A stretch of 64,000 nucleotides of DNA from Kocuria flava (GTDB lineage: Bacteria > Actinomycetota > Actinomycetes > Actinomycetales > Micrococcaceae), in NCBI RefSeq assembly GCF_001482365.1, contig NZ_CP013254.1, positions 1,612,001-1,676,000 on the forward strand, read 5' to 3'. Positions 18,406-25,901 of this stretch are shown here, one piece after another. The notes below the pieces were generated by a model, which was given only the letters and a program-made list of their open reading frames with translations, was not told the DNA's origin and searched no databases. How positions within the stretch are numbered: position 1 is the first letter of the stretch; the number at the start of each line of letters is the position of its first letter. Made by a program: the position numbers and the translations under genes.

Positions 18406-20253
18406 CTACTGGCCCAGGTCCTCGGAGAGCTCCAGCCAGCGCAGCTCCAGCTCCTCGATCTCCGCCTCGACCTCCCGCAGCCGTGCGGTGATCGCCGCGA
18501 GCCCCTCGTAGTCGGACTGGTCGTGGGCCGCGAGCTCGGCGTGGATCTGCTCGACCCGGCCGGTGAGCTTCTCCAGCTTGCGCTCGGTCGCCCCGACCTC
18601 CTTCTGCGCCGCACGGGCCCGGGCGCCGGTCAGCTTCGGCGCCACCGCCGTCGTCGTCCCCCCGCCCCCGGCGGCCGGACCGGTCGCGGCCAGCGGGTTC
18701 GAGGCGGAGGAGGCGCCCGCCGCGGTGCCGGTGCGCGAGCGCGCGGCGAGGTCCAGGTACTGGTCCACACCGCCGGGCAGGTGCCGGAAGCGGCCGTCGA
18801 TCACCGCGTACTGCTGGTCCGTGACGCGCTCCAGGAGGTACCGGTCGTGGGAGACCACGAGCAGCGTCCCGGGCCAGGTGTCGAGCAGGTCCTCCATGGC
18901 CGCGAGCATGTCGGTGTCCAGGTCGTTGGAGGGCTCGTCGAGGATCAGCACGTTCGGCTCGTCCAGCAGGATCAGCAGCAGCTGCAGCCGCCGCTTCTGC
19001 CCGCCCGAGAGGTCCTTCACGGGCGTGGCGAGCTGCTCGTTCGTGAAGCCCAGCCGCTCGAGCAGCTGGCCCGGCGTCATCTCCTTGCCGTCGGCCAGGT
19101 AGGTCGTGCGCTTGGAGGCCACCACGTCCGAGACCCGGTCCTCCGCGACGTCCTCCAGCTCCGAGAGCTGCTGGGTGAGCACGGCGATCTTCACCGTCTT
19201 CCCGCGCTTGACCCGCCCGCTCGTGGGCTGCACGGCACCCGTGACCAGGCCCAGCAGCGTGGACTTGCCCGCGCCGTTGACCCCCAGGATGCCGGTGCGC
19301 TCGCCCGGGGCGATCAGCCACGTGACGTCGTGGAGGACCTCGCGGGTCCCGCCGTCCTCGGTCGGGTAGGACACCGAGACGTTCTCCAGGTCCACGACGT
19401 CCTTGCCCAGCCGCGTCACCGCCAGCTGCGACAGCGCCACGGAGTCGCGCGGCGGCGGGACGTCGTCGATGAGCTGGTTGGCCGCCTCGATCCGGAACTT
19501 CGGCTTCGACGTGCGCGCCGGCGCGCCCCGGCGCAGCCACGCCAGCTCCTTCTTCATGAGGTTCTGCCGCTTGGACTCGGCCACCGCCGCCTGCCGGTCG
19601 CGCTCGACCCGCTGCAGCACGTACGCCGCGTAGCCGCCCTCGAAGGGCTCCACGATCCGGTCGTGGACCTCCCACGTGTCGGTGCACACCGCGTCCAGGA
19701 ACCAGCGGTCGTGGGTGACCACCGCCAGCCCCCCCTGGGTGCGCGGCCACCGGTTGTTCAGGTGCCGGGCCAGCCAGGTGATGCCGTCGACGTCCAGGTG
19801 GTTGGTCGGCTCGTCGAGGAAGATCACGTCCCAGTCCCCGGCCAGCAGCGCCGCCAGCGCCACCCGCCGCTTCTGCCCGCCCGAGAGCTCGCCGACCTTC
19901 GCGTCCCAGTCCAGGTCCTTGACCAGCCCGCCGATGACGTCGCGCACCTTCGCGTCGCCCGCCCACTCGTGCTCCGGCCGGTCCCCGACGACGGCGTGCC
20001 CCACCGTCTGCTCCGGGTCCAGCACGTCGGCCTGGTCGAGCATGCCCACCCGCACCCCGGAGCGCACGGTCACGCGGCCCCCGTCCGGCTCGAGCCGGCC
20101 GGCCAGCAGCTTCATGAGCGTGGACTTGCCGTCGCCGTTGCGGCCCACGATGCCGATCCGGTCGCCCTCGTCGATGCCGAGGCTCACGCCGTCGAAGACC
20201 GTCTTCGTGGGGAATTCCAGGTGCAGGTTCTCGCCGCCGAGTAGATGTGCCAC
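18406..20253 (-). CDS. uup: ABC-F ATPase, Uup type
   Basis: 615 residues, soluble, with two ABC domains and no membrane segments. First domain: Walker A GRNGDGKST, signature LSGGQKRR, Walker B VIFLDEPTNHLD. Second: GVNGAGKST, LSGGQKRR, VLILDEPSNDLD. A linker rich in Arg/Lys (RVERDRQAAVAESKRQNLMKKELAWLRRG) joins them. The C-terminal 70 residues are a coiled coil (AAQKEVGATERKLEKLTGRVEQ), which distinguishes Uup from EttA. Uup proteins act on ribosomes or branched DNA intermediates. A GTG start at 20253 is used. Antibiotic-resistance ABC-Fs are an alternative, but the C-terminal coil favours Uup. Confidence 0.8.
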   Translation of the reverse strand: MAHLLGGENLHLEFPTKTVFDGVSLGIDEGDRIGIVGRNGDGKSTLMKLLAGRLEPDGGRVTVRSGVRVGMLDQADVLDPEQTVGHAVVGDRPEHEWAGDAKVRDVIGGLVKDLDWDAKVGELSGGQKRRVALAALLAGDWDVIFLDEPTNHLDVDGITWLARHLNNRWPRTQGGLAVVTHDRWFLDAVCTDTWEVHDRIVEPFEGGYAAYVLQRVERDRQAAVAESKRQNLMKKELAWLRRGAPARTSKPKFRIEAANQLIDDVPPPRDSVALSQLAVTRLGKDVVDLENVSVSYPTEDGGTREVLHDVTWLIAPGERTGILGVNGAGKSTLLGLVTGAVQPTSGRVKRGKTVKIAVLTQQLSELEDVAEDRVSDVVASKRTTYLADGKEMTPGQLLERLGFTNEQLATPVKDLSGGQKRRLQLLLILLDEPNVLILDEPSNDLDTDMLAAMEDLLDTWPGTLLVVSHDRYLLERVTDQQYAVIDGRFRHLPGGVDQYLDLAARSRTGTAAGASSASNPLAATGPAAGGGGTTTAVAPKLTGARARAAQKEVGATERKLEKLTGRVEQIHAELAAHDQSDYEGLAAITARLREVEAEIEELELRWLELSEDLGQ

Positions 20254-20447
20254 CCGTCAAGGGTACTCGCGCCCCGCTCGTCCCGGCCCGGCCCGGCCAT
20301 GCCAGGCTCGCCCCGGCCCGGCTCGCCCATGCCCGGCGCCCCCTTGCTCACCTCCGCCCCGCTTGGCCCATCCCTGCTCGCCTCTGCCGAGTTCCCGCCA
20401 CGCCGCCGCTTTTGCCGCCGAGTCCCTATGCGGCTGGCGCTTCTGCC

Positions 20448-20520
20448 GCCGAGTCCCCTCGATCACGGCATTTCCCCCGTTGCTCTATGGGGGAGATGCC
20501 GTGACAAGGGGGATTCGGTG
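20448..20520. repeat. Large palindromic repeat, diverged copy
   Basis: The left arm (GCCGAGTCCCCTCGATCACGGCATTTCCCCC in blocks at 20448-20478) and the right arm at 20489-20520 surround GTTGCTCTAT. The arms pair imperfectly, with several mismatches. This is a second copy of the perfect palindrome at 20692-20765. Just upstream at 20413-20427 and 20444-20458 a half-arm (TGCCGCCGAGTCCC) is duplicated, suggesting repeated insertion or slippage. Confidence 0.8.
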
Positions 20521-20691
20521 ACAAGCAAGAGGGTGCGCTGTGGATGCGCTGCGGTCCGGTCGTCGACGGTCAGACGGACCGACCTCTCCAGGTGTGCCAA
20601 CGAAGGAACGGGCTGATCGGCGGTTCCTGCAGCACGAAACTCCCTGACAGCCTCATTCCCGCCTCGACTCCCCAAGCGCGCGACCCATCCA

Positions 20692-20765
20692 CGCCGAGTC
20701 CCCTCGATCGCGGCATTTCCCCCGTTGCCCGATGGGGGAAATGCCGCGATCGAGGGGACTCGGCG
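20692..20765. repeat. Perfect 32-bp inverted repeat with 10-nt loop
   Basis: The arm at 20692-20723 (starting CGCCGAGTCCCCTCGATCGC and ending GGCATTTCCCCC) is exactly complementary to 20734-20765 around GTTGCCCGAT. This 74-bp element would fold into an extremely stable hairpin from either strand. It shares its sequence with 20448-20520, so it belongs to a dispersed family, like REP/BIME or a miniature element. It carries no ORF and no target duplication I can see. A bidirectional terminator function is possible. Confidence 0.85.
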
Positions 20766-20945
20766 AGCCGAGCGTGACTCGGTTGGGGACTCGGCGGGGG
20801 AGGGTGTCGGCGTGGTGGGGAGTCGGCTGGCGTACTGGGGGCTCGGCGAAGTGGATGCGGGTGGGGTGGGGGCTCGGCGGCGTGGGGTGCCGGTCGAGTG
20901 GGGAGTCGACGCGAGGGGTTCCGATGGGGTGGGGGAGTCGGCGGG
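20766..20945. repeat. Degenerate array of GAGTCGGCG-like units
   Basis: After the palindrome, the motif GGGGNNTCGGCG or a close variant recurs about every 15-35 nt (GGGGACTCGGCG, GGGGAGTCGGCT, GGGGGCTCGGCG twice, GGGGAGTCGACG, GGGGGAGTCGGCG). It resembles the palindrome's arm end repeated and decayed. No gene in the 825-bp region 20254-21078 is credible. The first 100 bp (20270-20340) also has simple CCCGGCCCGGCCCGGC repeats. Confidence 0.6.
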
Positions 20946-21078
20946 GCCGGAGGGGGACTGCCGGAGGGGGCGAGAGGGCGCACCAGGGGCGCGGGAGCGC
21001 GCAAGAGGGGACGGCCCCGGGGGTGTGCCATCGGGAATCTCTCAGCGGGGACTCAATCGACCGTGGGAGAATCACGGC

Positions 21079-21846
21079 ATGCAGGACAACCCCAGCGACC
21101 GGACCCGACCGTCCCGGCAGCAGCGCGCCCACGGCGTGAGCCTGGACGGCGTGCACGAGCTCGCCGCCGCCGTCGAGGCCGTGCGGGAGCACCCCGGCCC
21201 GGTGGAGCTGCCGGTGGGACCGGACCAGCTCGCCGGCCGCCACCTCGGAGCCCTGCCCCGCCGCCAGATGGGGGAGGCGCTCCGGGAGGCCGGCGCGGAC
21301 CCGCTGCTGGTGCGCGCGACCGTCTCGCTGGACGACGACATCCCGGACGAGGGCGTCATCGCCGTCCTGGACGACCACCTGAGCCTCGCGGCGGGCCTGG
21401 GCGCCCGCTTCCTGGTGGTCCCGCGGGCCGGGGTGGACAACCGGGGCCGCAGCGAGGAGCGCGTGTACTCGATGCTGGCGGCCCTGGCCGAGGCGGCCTC
21501 CGCCCACGGCGTGCACCTGCTCCTGGAGACCGAGGGCGCCACCGAGGACGAGCTGGACCTGCTGGGCGCGCTGGAGCGGGCCCGGGAGGAGGGCGTGCTC
21601 GACGTCGACGACCGCTACGTGGCCTCGGTGGCCTGGAACGTCGGCGGATCCACCGGCGCGGGCGAGGACCTGGCCGCGGCGTTCCAGCGGATGCGCCCCC
21701 TCCTGGACCGGGCGCCGCTGGTGCTGCGGGGCCTGGATGAGGCGACCCTGGAGGCGCTGTTCGCGGCCGTCCCGGACCTCGAGGAGGCCGCCGCGCAGCG
21801 CCGCGTGCTGGTGCTCCTGGACGGCCCCGGCCCGGCGGCCGGCTGA
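21079..21846 (+). CDS. Hypothetical protein, possibly TIM-barrel-like
   Basis: 255 residues from the ATG at 21079. It begins MQDNPSDRTRPSRQQRAHGV; then LDGVHELAAAVEAVREHPG, GLGARFLVVPRAGVDNRG, SAHGVHLLLETEG and VASVAWNVGGSTGAG alternate predicted strands and helices, loosely like a sugar-isomerase/AP-endonuclease TIM barrel. Metal ligands of that superfamily are not evident, so enzymatic activity is doubtful. It lies between the repeat region and tRNA-Gln, on the same strand. Codon use looks normal for the window. Confidence 0.6.
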   Translation: MQDNPSDRTRPSRQQRAHGVSLDGVHELAAAVEAVREHPGPVELPVGPDQLAGRHLGALPRRQMGEALREAGADPLLVRATVSLDDDIPDEGVIAVLDDHLSLAAGLGARFLVVPRAGVDNRGRSEERVYSMLAALAEAASAHGVHLLLETEGATEDELDLLGALERAREEGVLDVDDRYVASVAWNVGGSTGAGEDLAAAFQRMRPLLDRAPLVLRGLDEATLEALFAAVPDLEEAAAQRRVLVLLDGPGPAAG

Positions 21847-21908
21847 ACCGCCGGTGGTAGGGTGGGCGACTGTGCACAGCGTGCACCACTGCCGTTCCAC
21901 GGCGGTGC

Positions 21909-21981
21909 TCCGCCTTGGTGTAACTGGCAGCACCCCGGCCTTTGGAGCCGCGGAGTCTAGGTTCGAACCCTAGAGGCGGAA
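21909..21981 (+). tRNA. tRNA-Gln (anticodon TTG)
   Basis: The acceptor stem TCCGCCT (21909-21915) pairs with AGGCGGA (21974-21980), and A at 21981 is the discriminator. The T arm is CTAGG-TTCGAAC-CCTAG, and the anticodon loop CTTTGGA carries TTG, reading CAA/CAG. CCA is not encoded. A TAGGGT -10-like box at 21858 precedes it. Location directly before glmU is common in related actinobacteria. Confidence 0.95.
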
Positions 21982-22069
21982 CGTCCGCGTCCCGTCCGAG
22001 GAGCGGACCCCGTGTCGGACCGGCGCACCGCGCCGGGACGTGACGACGACCGAGGAGCAGCATCGCGCC

Positions 22070-23617
22070 GTGAGCACCCCTGAGACCACCCCCGAGCGCG
22101 CCGGCACGGCGGGCGGCCCCGCCGCCGTCGTCGTCCTAGCCGCCGGCAAGGGCACGAGGATGAAGTCCAAGACCCCCAAGATCCTGCACCGGATCGGGGG
22201 TCGTTCCATGATCGGGCACGCGCTCGTCGCGGCCCGCAGCCTGCACCCGCAGCGGCTCGCGGCGGTCGTGCGCTTCGAGCGCGACCAGGTCGTCCCGCAC
22301 GTGCTGGAGCAGGACCCCGAGGCGCTGATCGTGGACCAGGACGAGGTCCCCGGCACGGGCCGGGCCGTCCAGGTCGCGGTGGAGGCCCTCGACGCGCAGC
22401 AGCGGCTGGCCGGGACCGTGGTGGTCACCTACGGCGACGTCCCGCTGCTGACCCCCGCCGTGCTGGCCCGGCTGGTGGACCGCCACGAGCAGCGGGGCAA
22501 CGGGGTGACGGTGCTGACCGCCGACCACGAGGCCCCGGGCGGCTACGGCCGGGTGCTGCGCGACGCGGACGGGTCCTTCCGGGAGATCAAGGAGGCCAAG
22601 GACGCCACCCCGGAGGAGCTGGCCGTCACCGAGATCAACTCCGGGATCTTCGCCTTCGACGCCGACGTCCTGCGCACCGCCCTCGCGGAGGTCACCTCGG
22701 ACAACGCCCAGGGCGAGATGTACCTCACCGACGTCCCGCTGCTGGCCCGGCGGGCCGGCCACGCCGTGGACGCGCTGCGGATCGAGGACCGCTGGGAGGT
22801 CGAGGGCGCCAACGACCGCGTGCAGCTGGCCCAGCTCGGCGCGCACCTCAACCGCCGGGTGCTCGAGGAGCACATGCGCAACGGCGTGACGATCGTGGAC
22901 CCGGCGACCACCTGGATCGACGTGCAGGTGCGCCTGGCCGCGGACGTCACGGTCCTGCCCGGCACGCAGCTGCACGGCGGCACCCGCGTGGCCGAGGACG
23001 CCGTGGTCGGCCCGGACACGACCCTCACCGACGTCGAGGTCGGCCCCGGCGCCCACGTGGTGCGCACCCACGGGTCCGGCTCGGTGATCGGCCCGGGCGC
23101 GTCCGTGGGCCCGTTCGCCTACCTGCGCCCCGGCACGGTCCTGGGCACCGGGGGCAAGATCGGCACGTTCGTGGAGACCAAGAACTCCCGCATCGGCGAC
23201 GGCTCGAAGGTCCCGCACCTGTCCTACGTGGGGGACGCGACGATCGGGGAGCACTCCAACATCGGCGCGGCCTCGGTGTTCGTCAACTACGACGGCGTGC
23301 GCAAGCACCGCACCGTCATCGGCGACCACGTGCGCATGGGCTCCGACAACATGTACGTCGCCCCCGTCACCGTGGGGGACGGCGCCTACTCCGGCGCCGG
23401 CACCACGATCCGCAAGGACGTCCCCGCGGGGGCGCTGGCCCTGACCGAGGGCGCCCAGCGGATCGTGGAGAACTGGGTCGTGGACCACCGCCCGGGCAGC
23501 GCGGCGGCCGAGGCCGCCCTGCGGTCCCGCGGCGGGGACGACGACGGCGCGGCCGGCACCACCGGCCCCGGCACGGGAACCACCGAGGACACCACCGAGG
23601 AAAGCGAGAACAGATGA
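22070..23617 (+). CDS. glmU: Bifunctional GlcN-1-P acetyltransferase / GlcNAc-1-P uridylyltransferase
   Basis: 515 residues. The GTG at 22070 is preferred over one at 22040 because GAGGAG lies upstream of it. The N-terminal domain has the pyrophosphorylase loop VVVLAAGKGTRMKS and VTYGDVPLLTP. The C-terminal half is a left-handed beta-helix of hexapeptide repeats (VGPFAYLRPGTVLG, IGTFVETKNSRIGDGSKVPHLSYVGDATIG), with NYDGVRKHRTVIG at the acetyltransferase site. It makes UDP-GlcNAc for peptidoglycan. The last 35 residues are a low-complexity Gly/Thr/Asp tail. The stop overlaps the prs start (ATGA), so the two genes are coupled. Confidence 0.97.
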   Translation: MSTPETTPERAGTAGGPAAVVVLAAGKGTRMKSKTPKILHRIGGRSMIGHALVAARSLHPQRLAAVVRFERDQVVPHVLEQDPEALIVDQDEVPGTGRAVQVAVEALDAQQRLAGTVVVTYGDVPLLTPAVLARLVDRHEQRGNGVTVLTADHEAPGGYGRVLRDADGSFREIKEAKDATPEELAVTEINSGIFAFDADVLRTALAEVTSDNAQGEMYLTDVPLLARRAGHAVDALRIEDRWEVEGANDRVQLAQLGAHLNRRVLEEHMRNGVTIVDPATTWIDVQVRLAADVTVLPGTQLHGGTRVAEDAVVGPDTTLTDVEVGPGAHVVRTHGSGSVIGPGASVGPFAYLRPGTVLGTGGKIGTFVETKNSRIGDGSKVPHLSYVGDATIGEHSNIGAASVFVNYDGVRKHRTVIGDHVRMGSDNMYVAPVTVGDGAYSGAGTTIRKDVPAGALALTEGAQRIVENWVVDHRPGSAAAEAALRSRGGDDDGAAGTTGPGTGTTEDTTEESENR

Positions 23618-24594
23618 CCGGCATCACCAACCCGGGGGCGAAGCGGATGGTCCTCCTGTCGGGGCGGGCCCACCCGCAGCTGGCGGAGAACATCGCCGCG
23701 GAGCTCGGCACGGAGCTCGTTCCCACCGACGCGTACGACTTCGCCAACGGCGAGACCTACGTGCGCTTCGGCGACTCGGTGCGCGGCGCGGACGCCTTCC
23801 TGATCCAGTCCCACCCGGCGCCGATCAACCAGTGGATCATGGAGCAGCTGATCATGATCGACTCGCTCAAGCGCGCCTCGGCGAAGTCGATCACGGTGGT
23901 CTCGCCCTTCTACCCCTACGCCCGGCAGGACAAGAAGCACCGGGGCCGCGAGCCCATCTCGGCCCGCCTGATCTCGGACCTGTACACGACCGCCGGCGCG
24001 GACCGGCTGATGTCGGTGGACCTGCACACGGCGCAGATCCAGGGCTTCTTCGACGGCCCGGTGGACCACCTGATGGCCATCCCGCTGCTGGCCGGGCACG
24101 TGCGCTCCGTCGTCGACCTCGACAACGTCACGGTGGTCTCCCCGGACACCGGGCGCGTGCGCGTGGCCGAGCAGTGGACGGAGCTGCTCGGCGGGTGCCC
24201 GCTGGCGTTCGTGCACAAGACCCGCGACATCACCCGCCCGAACCAGGCGACCTCGAAGGAGGTCGTGGGCCAGATCGAGGGCCGCACCTGCGTGCTCATC
24301 GACGACATGATCGACACCGGCGGGACGATCTCCGGCGCCGTGCAGGTGCTCAAGGAGAAGGGCGCGAAGGACGTCATCATCGCCGCGACCCACGCGGTGT
24401 TCTCGCCCCCGGCCGTCGAACGGCTCTCGGGCTCCGGGGCCGTGGAGGTCGTGGTGACCGACACGCTGCCCGTGCCGGCCGAGCACCGCTTCGAGAACCT
24501 CACGGTCCTGTCGATCGCCCCGCTGATCGCCCGGGCGATCCAGGAGGTCTTCGAGGACGGCTCCGTCACGAGCCTGTTCGACGGCCGCTCCTGA
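23614..24594 (+). CDS. prs: Ribose-phosphate pyrophosphokinase
   Basis: 326 residues, the usual length. PRPP synthase makes 5-phosphoribosyl diphosphate from ribose-5-phosphate and ATP for nucleotide, histidine and tryptophan synthesis. The catalytic flexible loop FYPYARQDKKHRGREPISA, the metal site SVDLHTAQIQGFFD and the PRPP loop CVLIDDMIDTGGTI are all present. It overlaps glmU by 4 nt and is followed by a strong hairpin. Confidence 0.97.
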   Translation: MTGITNPGAKRMVLLSGRAHPQLAENIAAELGTELVPTDAYDFANGETYVRFGDSVRGADAFLIQSHPAPINQWIMEQLIMIDSLKRASAKSITVVSPFYPYARQDKKHRGREPISARLISDLYTTAGADRLMSVDLHTAQIQGFFDGPVDHLMAIPLLAGHVRSVVDLDNVTVVSPDTGRVRVAEQWTELLGGCPLAFVHKTRDITRPNQATSKEVVGQIEGRTCVLIDDMIDTGGTISGAVQVLKEKGAKDVIIAATHAVFSPPAVERLSGSGAVEVVVTDTLPVPAEHRFENLTVLSIAPLIARAIQEVFEDGSVTSLFDGRS

Positions 24595-24604
24595 CCGGTC
24601 CGAC

Positions 24605-24649
24605 GACGACGCGGCCCCTCACCGTTGCCGGTGAGGGGCCGCCGTCGTC
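24605..24649 (+). terminator. Terminator of the glmU-prs operon
   Basis: A stem of about 20 bp with one bulge (left arm ending CGGCCCCTCACCG, right arm beginning CGGTGAGGGGCCG) closes on a TTGC loop 10 nt after the prs stop. There is no long U-tract, as is usual in such GC-rich genomes. Confidence 0.75.
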
Positions 24650-24689
24650 CCGGGGCCGGCGCACCGGCGCTCGCCCGGGAACGGGCCGG

Positions 24690-24716
24690 CCCCCGACCGC
24701 ACGGAGCGGTCGGGGG
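24690..24716 (-). terminator. Terminator for the converging wall-protein operon
   Basis: CCCCCGACCGC (24690-24700) and GCGGTCGGGGG (24706-24716) form a perfect 11-bp stem with a 5-nt loop, 21 nt beyond the minus-strand CAP-LGFP stop. Confidence 0.65.
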
Positions 24717-24737
24717 CTGTCCCGGGCGGGGGAGTGG

Positions 24738-25901
24738 TCAGCGGGTGACCCACACCCGCTTCGTGACGGAGGACCAGTGCACGGTGTGACCGTTGGAGAA
24801 CCGCTGCTGCACCTCGGTGCCCCACCGGTACTCGTCGGTGACGGGGAAGCCGTAGCCGCGCTCGTAGCCGGCAGCCTTCCACTTCTGGCCGATGGCGCTG
24901 TTCTCCTTGACCGTCCGGGCGCCGTTGCCGGGGCTCCACAGCACCTTGTGCACGTTCGCACCGCTGCGGAAGACCTGGTAGGCGCCGCCGGCGATCCGGC
25001 GCTCGTCGGTGGTGGGGTAGCCGTAGCCGTACTCGTGGCCGGCGGCGGCGAAGCGCTGGCCGATGGCCCCGGTGAACTGCACGGGCCAGGCCCCGGTCGG
25101 GGCGGACCAGTAGAAGGTCGCCCCGCGGGAGAACTGCTGGTAGACGCCCCCGCCCACCAGCCCGCCGCGCTCGTTCATGGTGGGGGTGCCGAAGACCGCT
25201 GCGCCGCCCAGGGCCCGGTACTTGGTGCCGATCCCGCCGCGGACGTCGTAACCGGTGGCCGCCCCGGGCTCGGGCGTGAGCGCCGGGGAGGGTGAGAGCG
25301 TCGAGCCCGGCGGGTTGCTCACGGTGGTGCGGGTGTCGGCGGGGGCCTGGCCCGCGGCGTAGCCGTAGGAGGTCACGGTGCCCACGAGCTTCCAGCCCTG
25401 CTTGTTGCCGGAGAGCTGGCCGTCGACGTAGGTCAGCCCGATGCCGATGACCTCCATGCGCGGGTCGGTGAGGACCTTGTTGTGGGCGGTGGAGCCCTTC
25501 CACCAGCTCATCAGCTCGTCGACCGTGCCCCGCCAGGAGACGGAGTGGATCTCGCCGGCGGCGTTCCAGGACCCGGCACGGGGGTCCTTGAGGAACGTGT
25601 CGGTGTGGTCGATGACCTCGTCGCGGGTCAGCCGGTCGGACTGGCTCTGGGCGATGCCCGAGACGGTCGAGGAGTACTTCACCGGGGACAGGCCCTTGGC
25701 CTTGCGGTGGGCGTTGATCAGCTCCAGCAGCCGCTGGGCGTCGGTGGTGCGGGTGTTCGTGGTCACCGAGACGATGTCCTTCGCCGCGGCGGCCGCCGGG
25801 GCGGCGGTCAGCAGCGCGGTGGAGGGCAGGGCCAGGGTCAGGGCCGCCGCGGTGAGGGCGAGGCGTCCGGGGGTGCGGGTCACGTGCTTGCGGTGCTTCA
25901 T
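24738..25901 (-). CDS. Secreted CAP-domain protein with LGFP repeats
   Basis: 387 residues. A signal peptide (LALTAAALTLALPSTALLTAAPAAAAA) precedes a CAP/SCP-like domain (roughly residues 55-200) with LLELINAHRKAKGLSPVKYSSTV, RDEVIDHTDTF, NAAGEIHSV and WKGSTAHNKVL. Three LGFP-type repeats follow (GGIGTKYRALGGAAVFGTP, GAIGQRFAAAGHEYGYGYP, SAIGQKWKAAGYERGYGFP), which in actinobacteria anchor proteins to the mycolate or arabinogalactan-type wall. CAP proteins are secreted and of varied function. The start overlaps the stop of the GH25 gene (ATGA), so both are one operon. Confidence 0.85.
   Translation of the reverse strand: MKHRKHVTRTPGRLALTAAALTLALPSTALLTAAPAAAAAKDIVSVTTNTRTTDAQRLLELINAHRKAKGLSPVKYSSTVSGIAQSQSDRLTRDEVIDHTDTFLKDPRAGSWNAAGEIHSVSWRGTVDELMSWWKGSTAHNKVLTDPRMEVIGIGLTYVDGQLSGNKQGWKLVGTVTSYGYAAGQAPADTRTTVSNPPGSTLSPSPALTPEPGAATGYDVRGGIGTKYRALGGAAVFGTPTMNERGGLVGGGVYQQFSRGATFYWSAPTGAWPVQFTGAIGQRFAAAGHEYGYGYPTTDERRIAGGAYQVFRSGANVHKVLWSPGNGARTVKENSAIGQKWKAAGYERGYGFPVTDEYRWGTEVQQRFSNGHTVHWSSVTKRVWVTR

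Noticed and set aside
20254..21078. Short plus- and minus-strand ORFs within the repeat region
   Set aside because: They read through the palindromes and simple repeats, with no ribosome sites and no natural protein composition.
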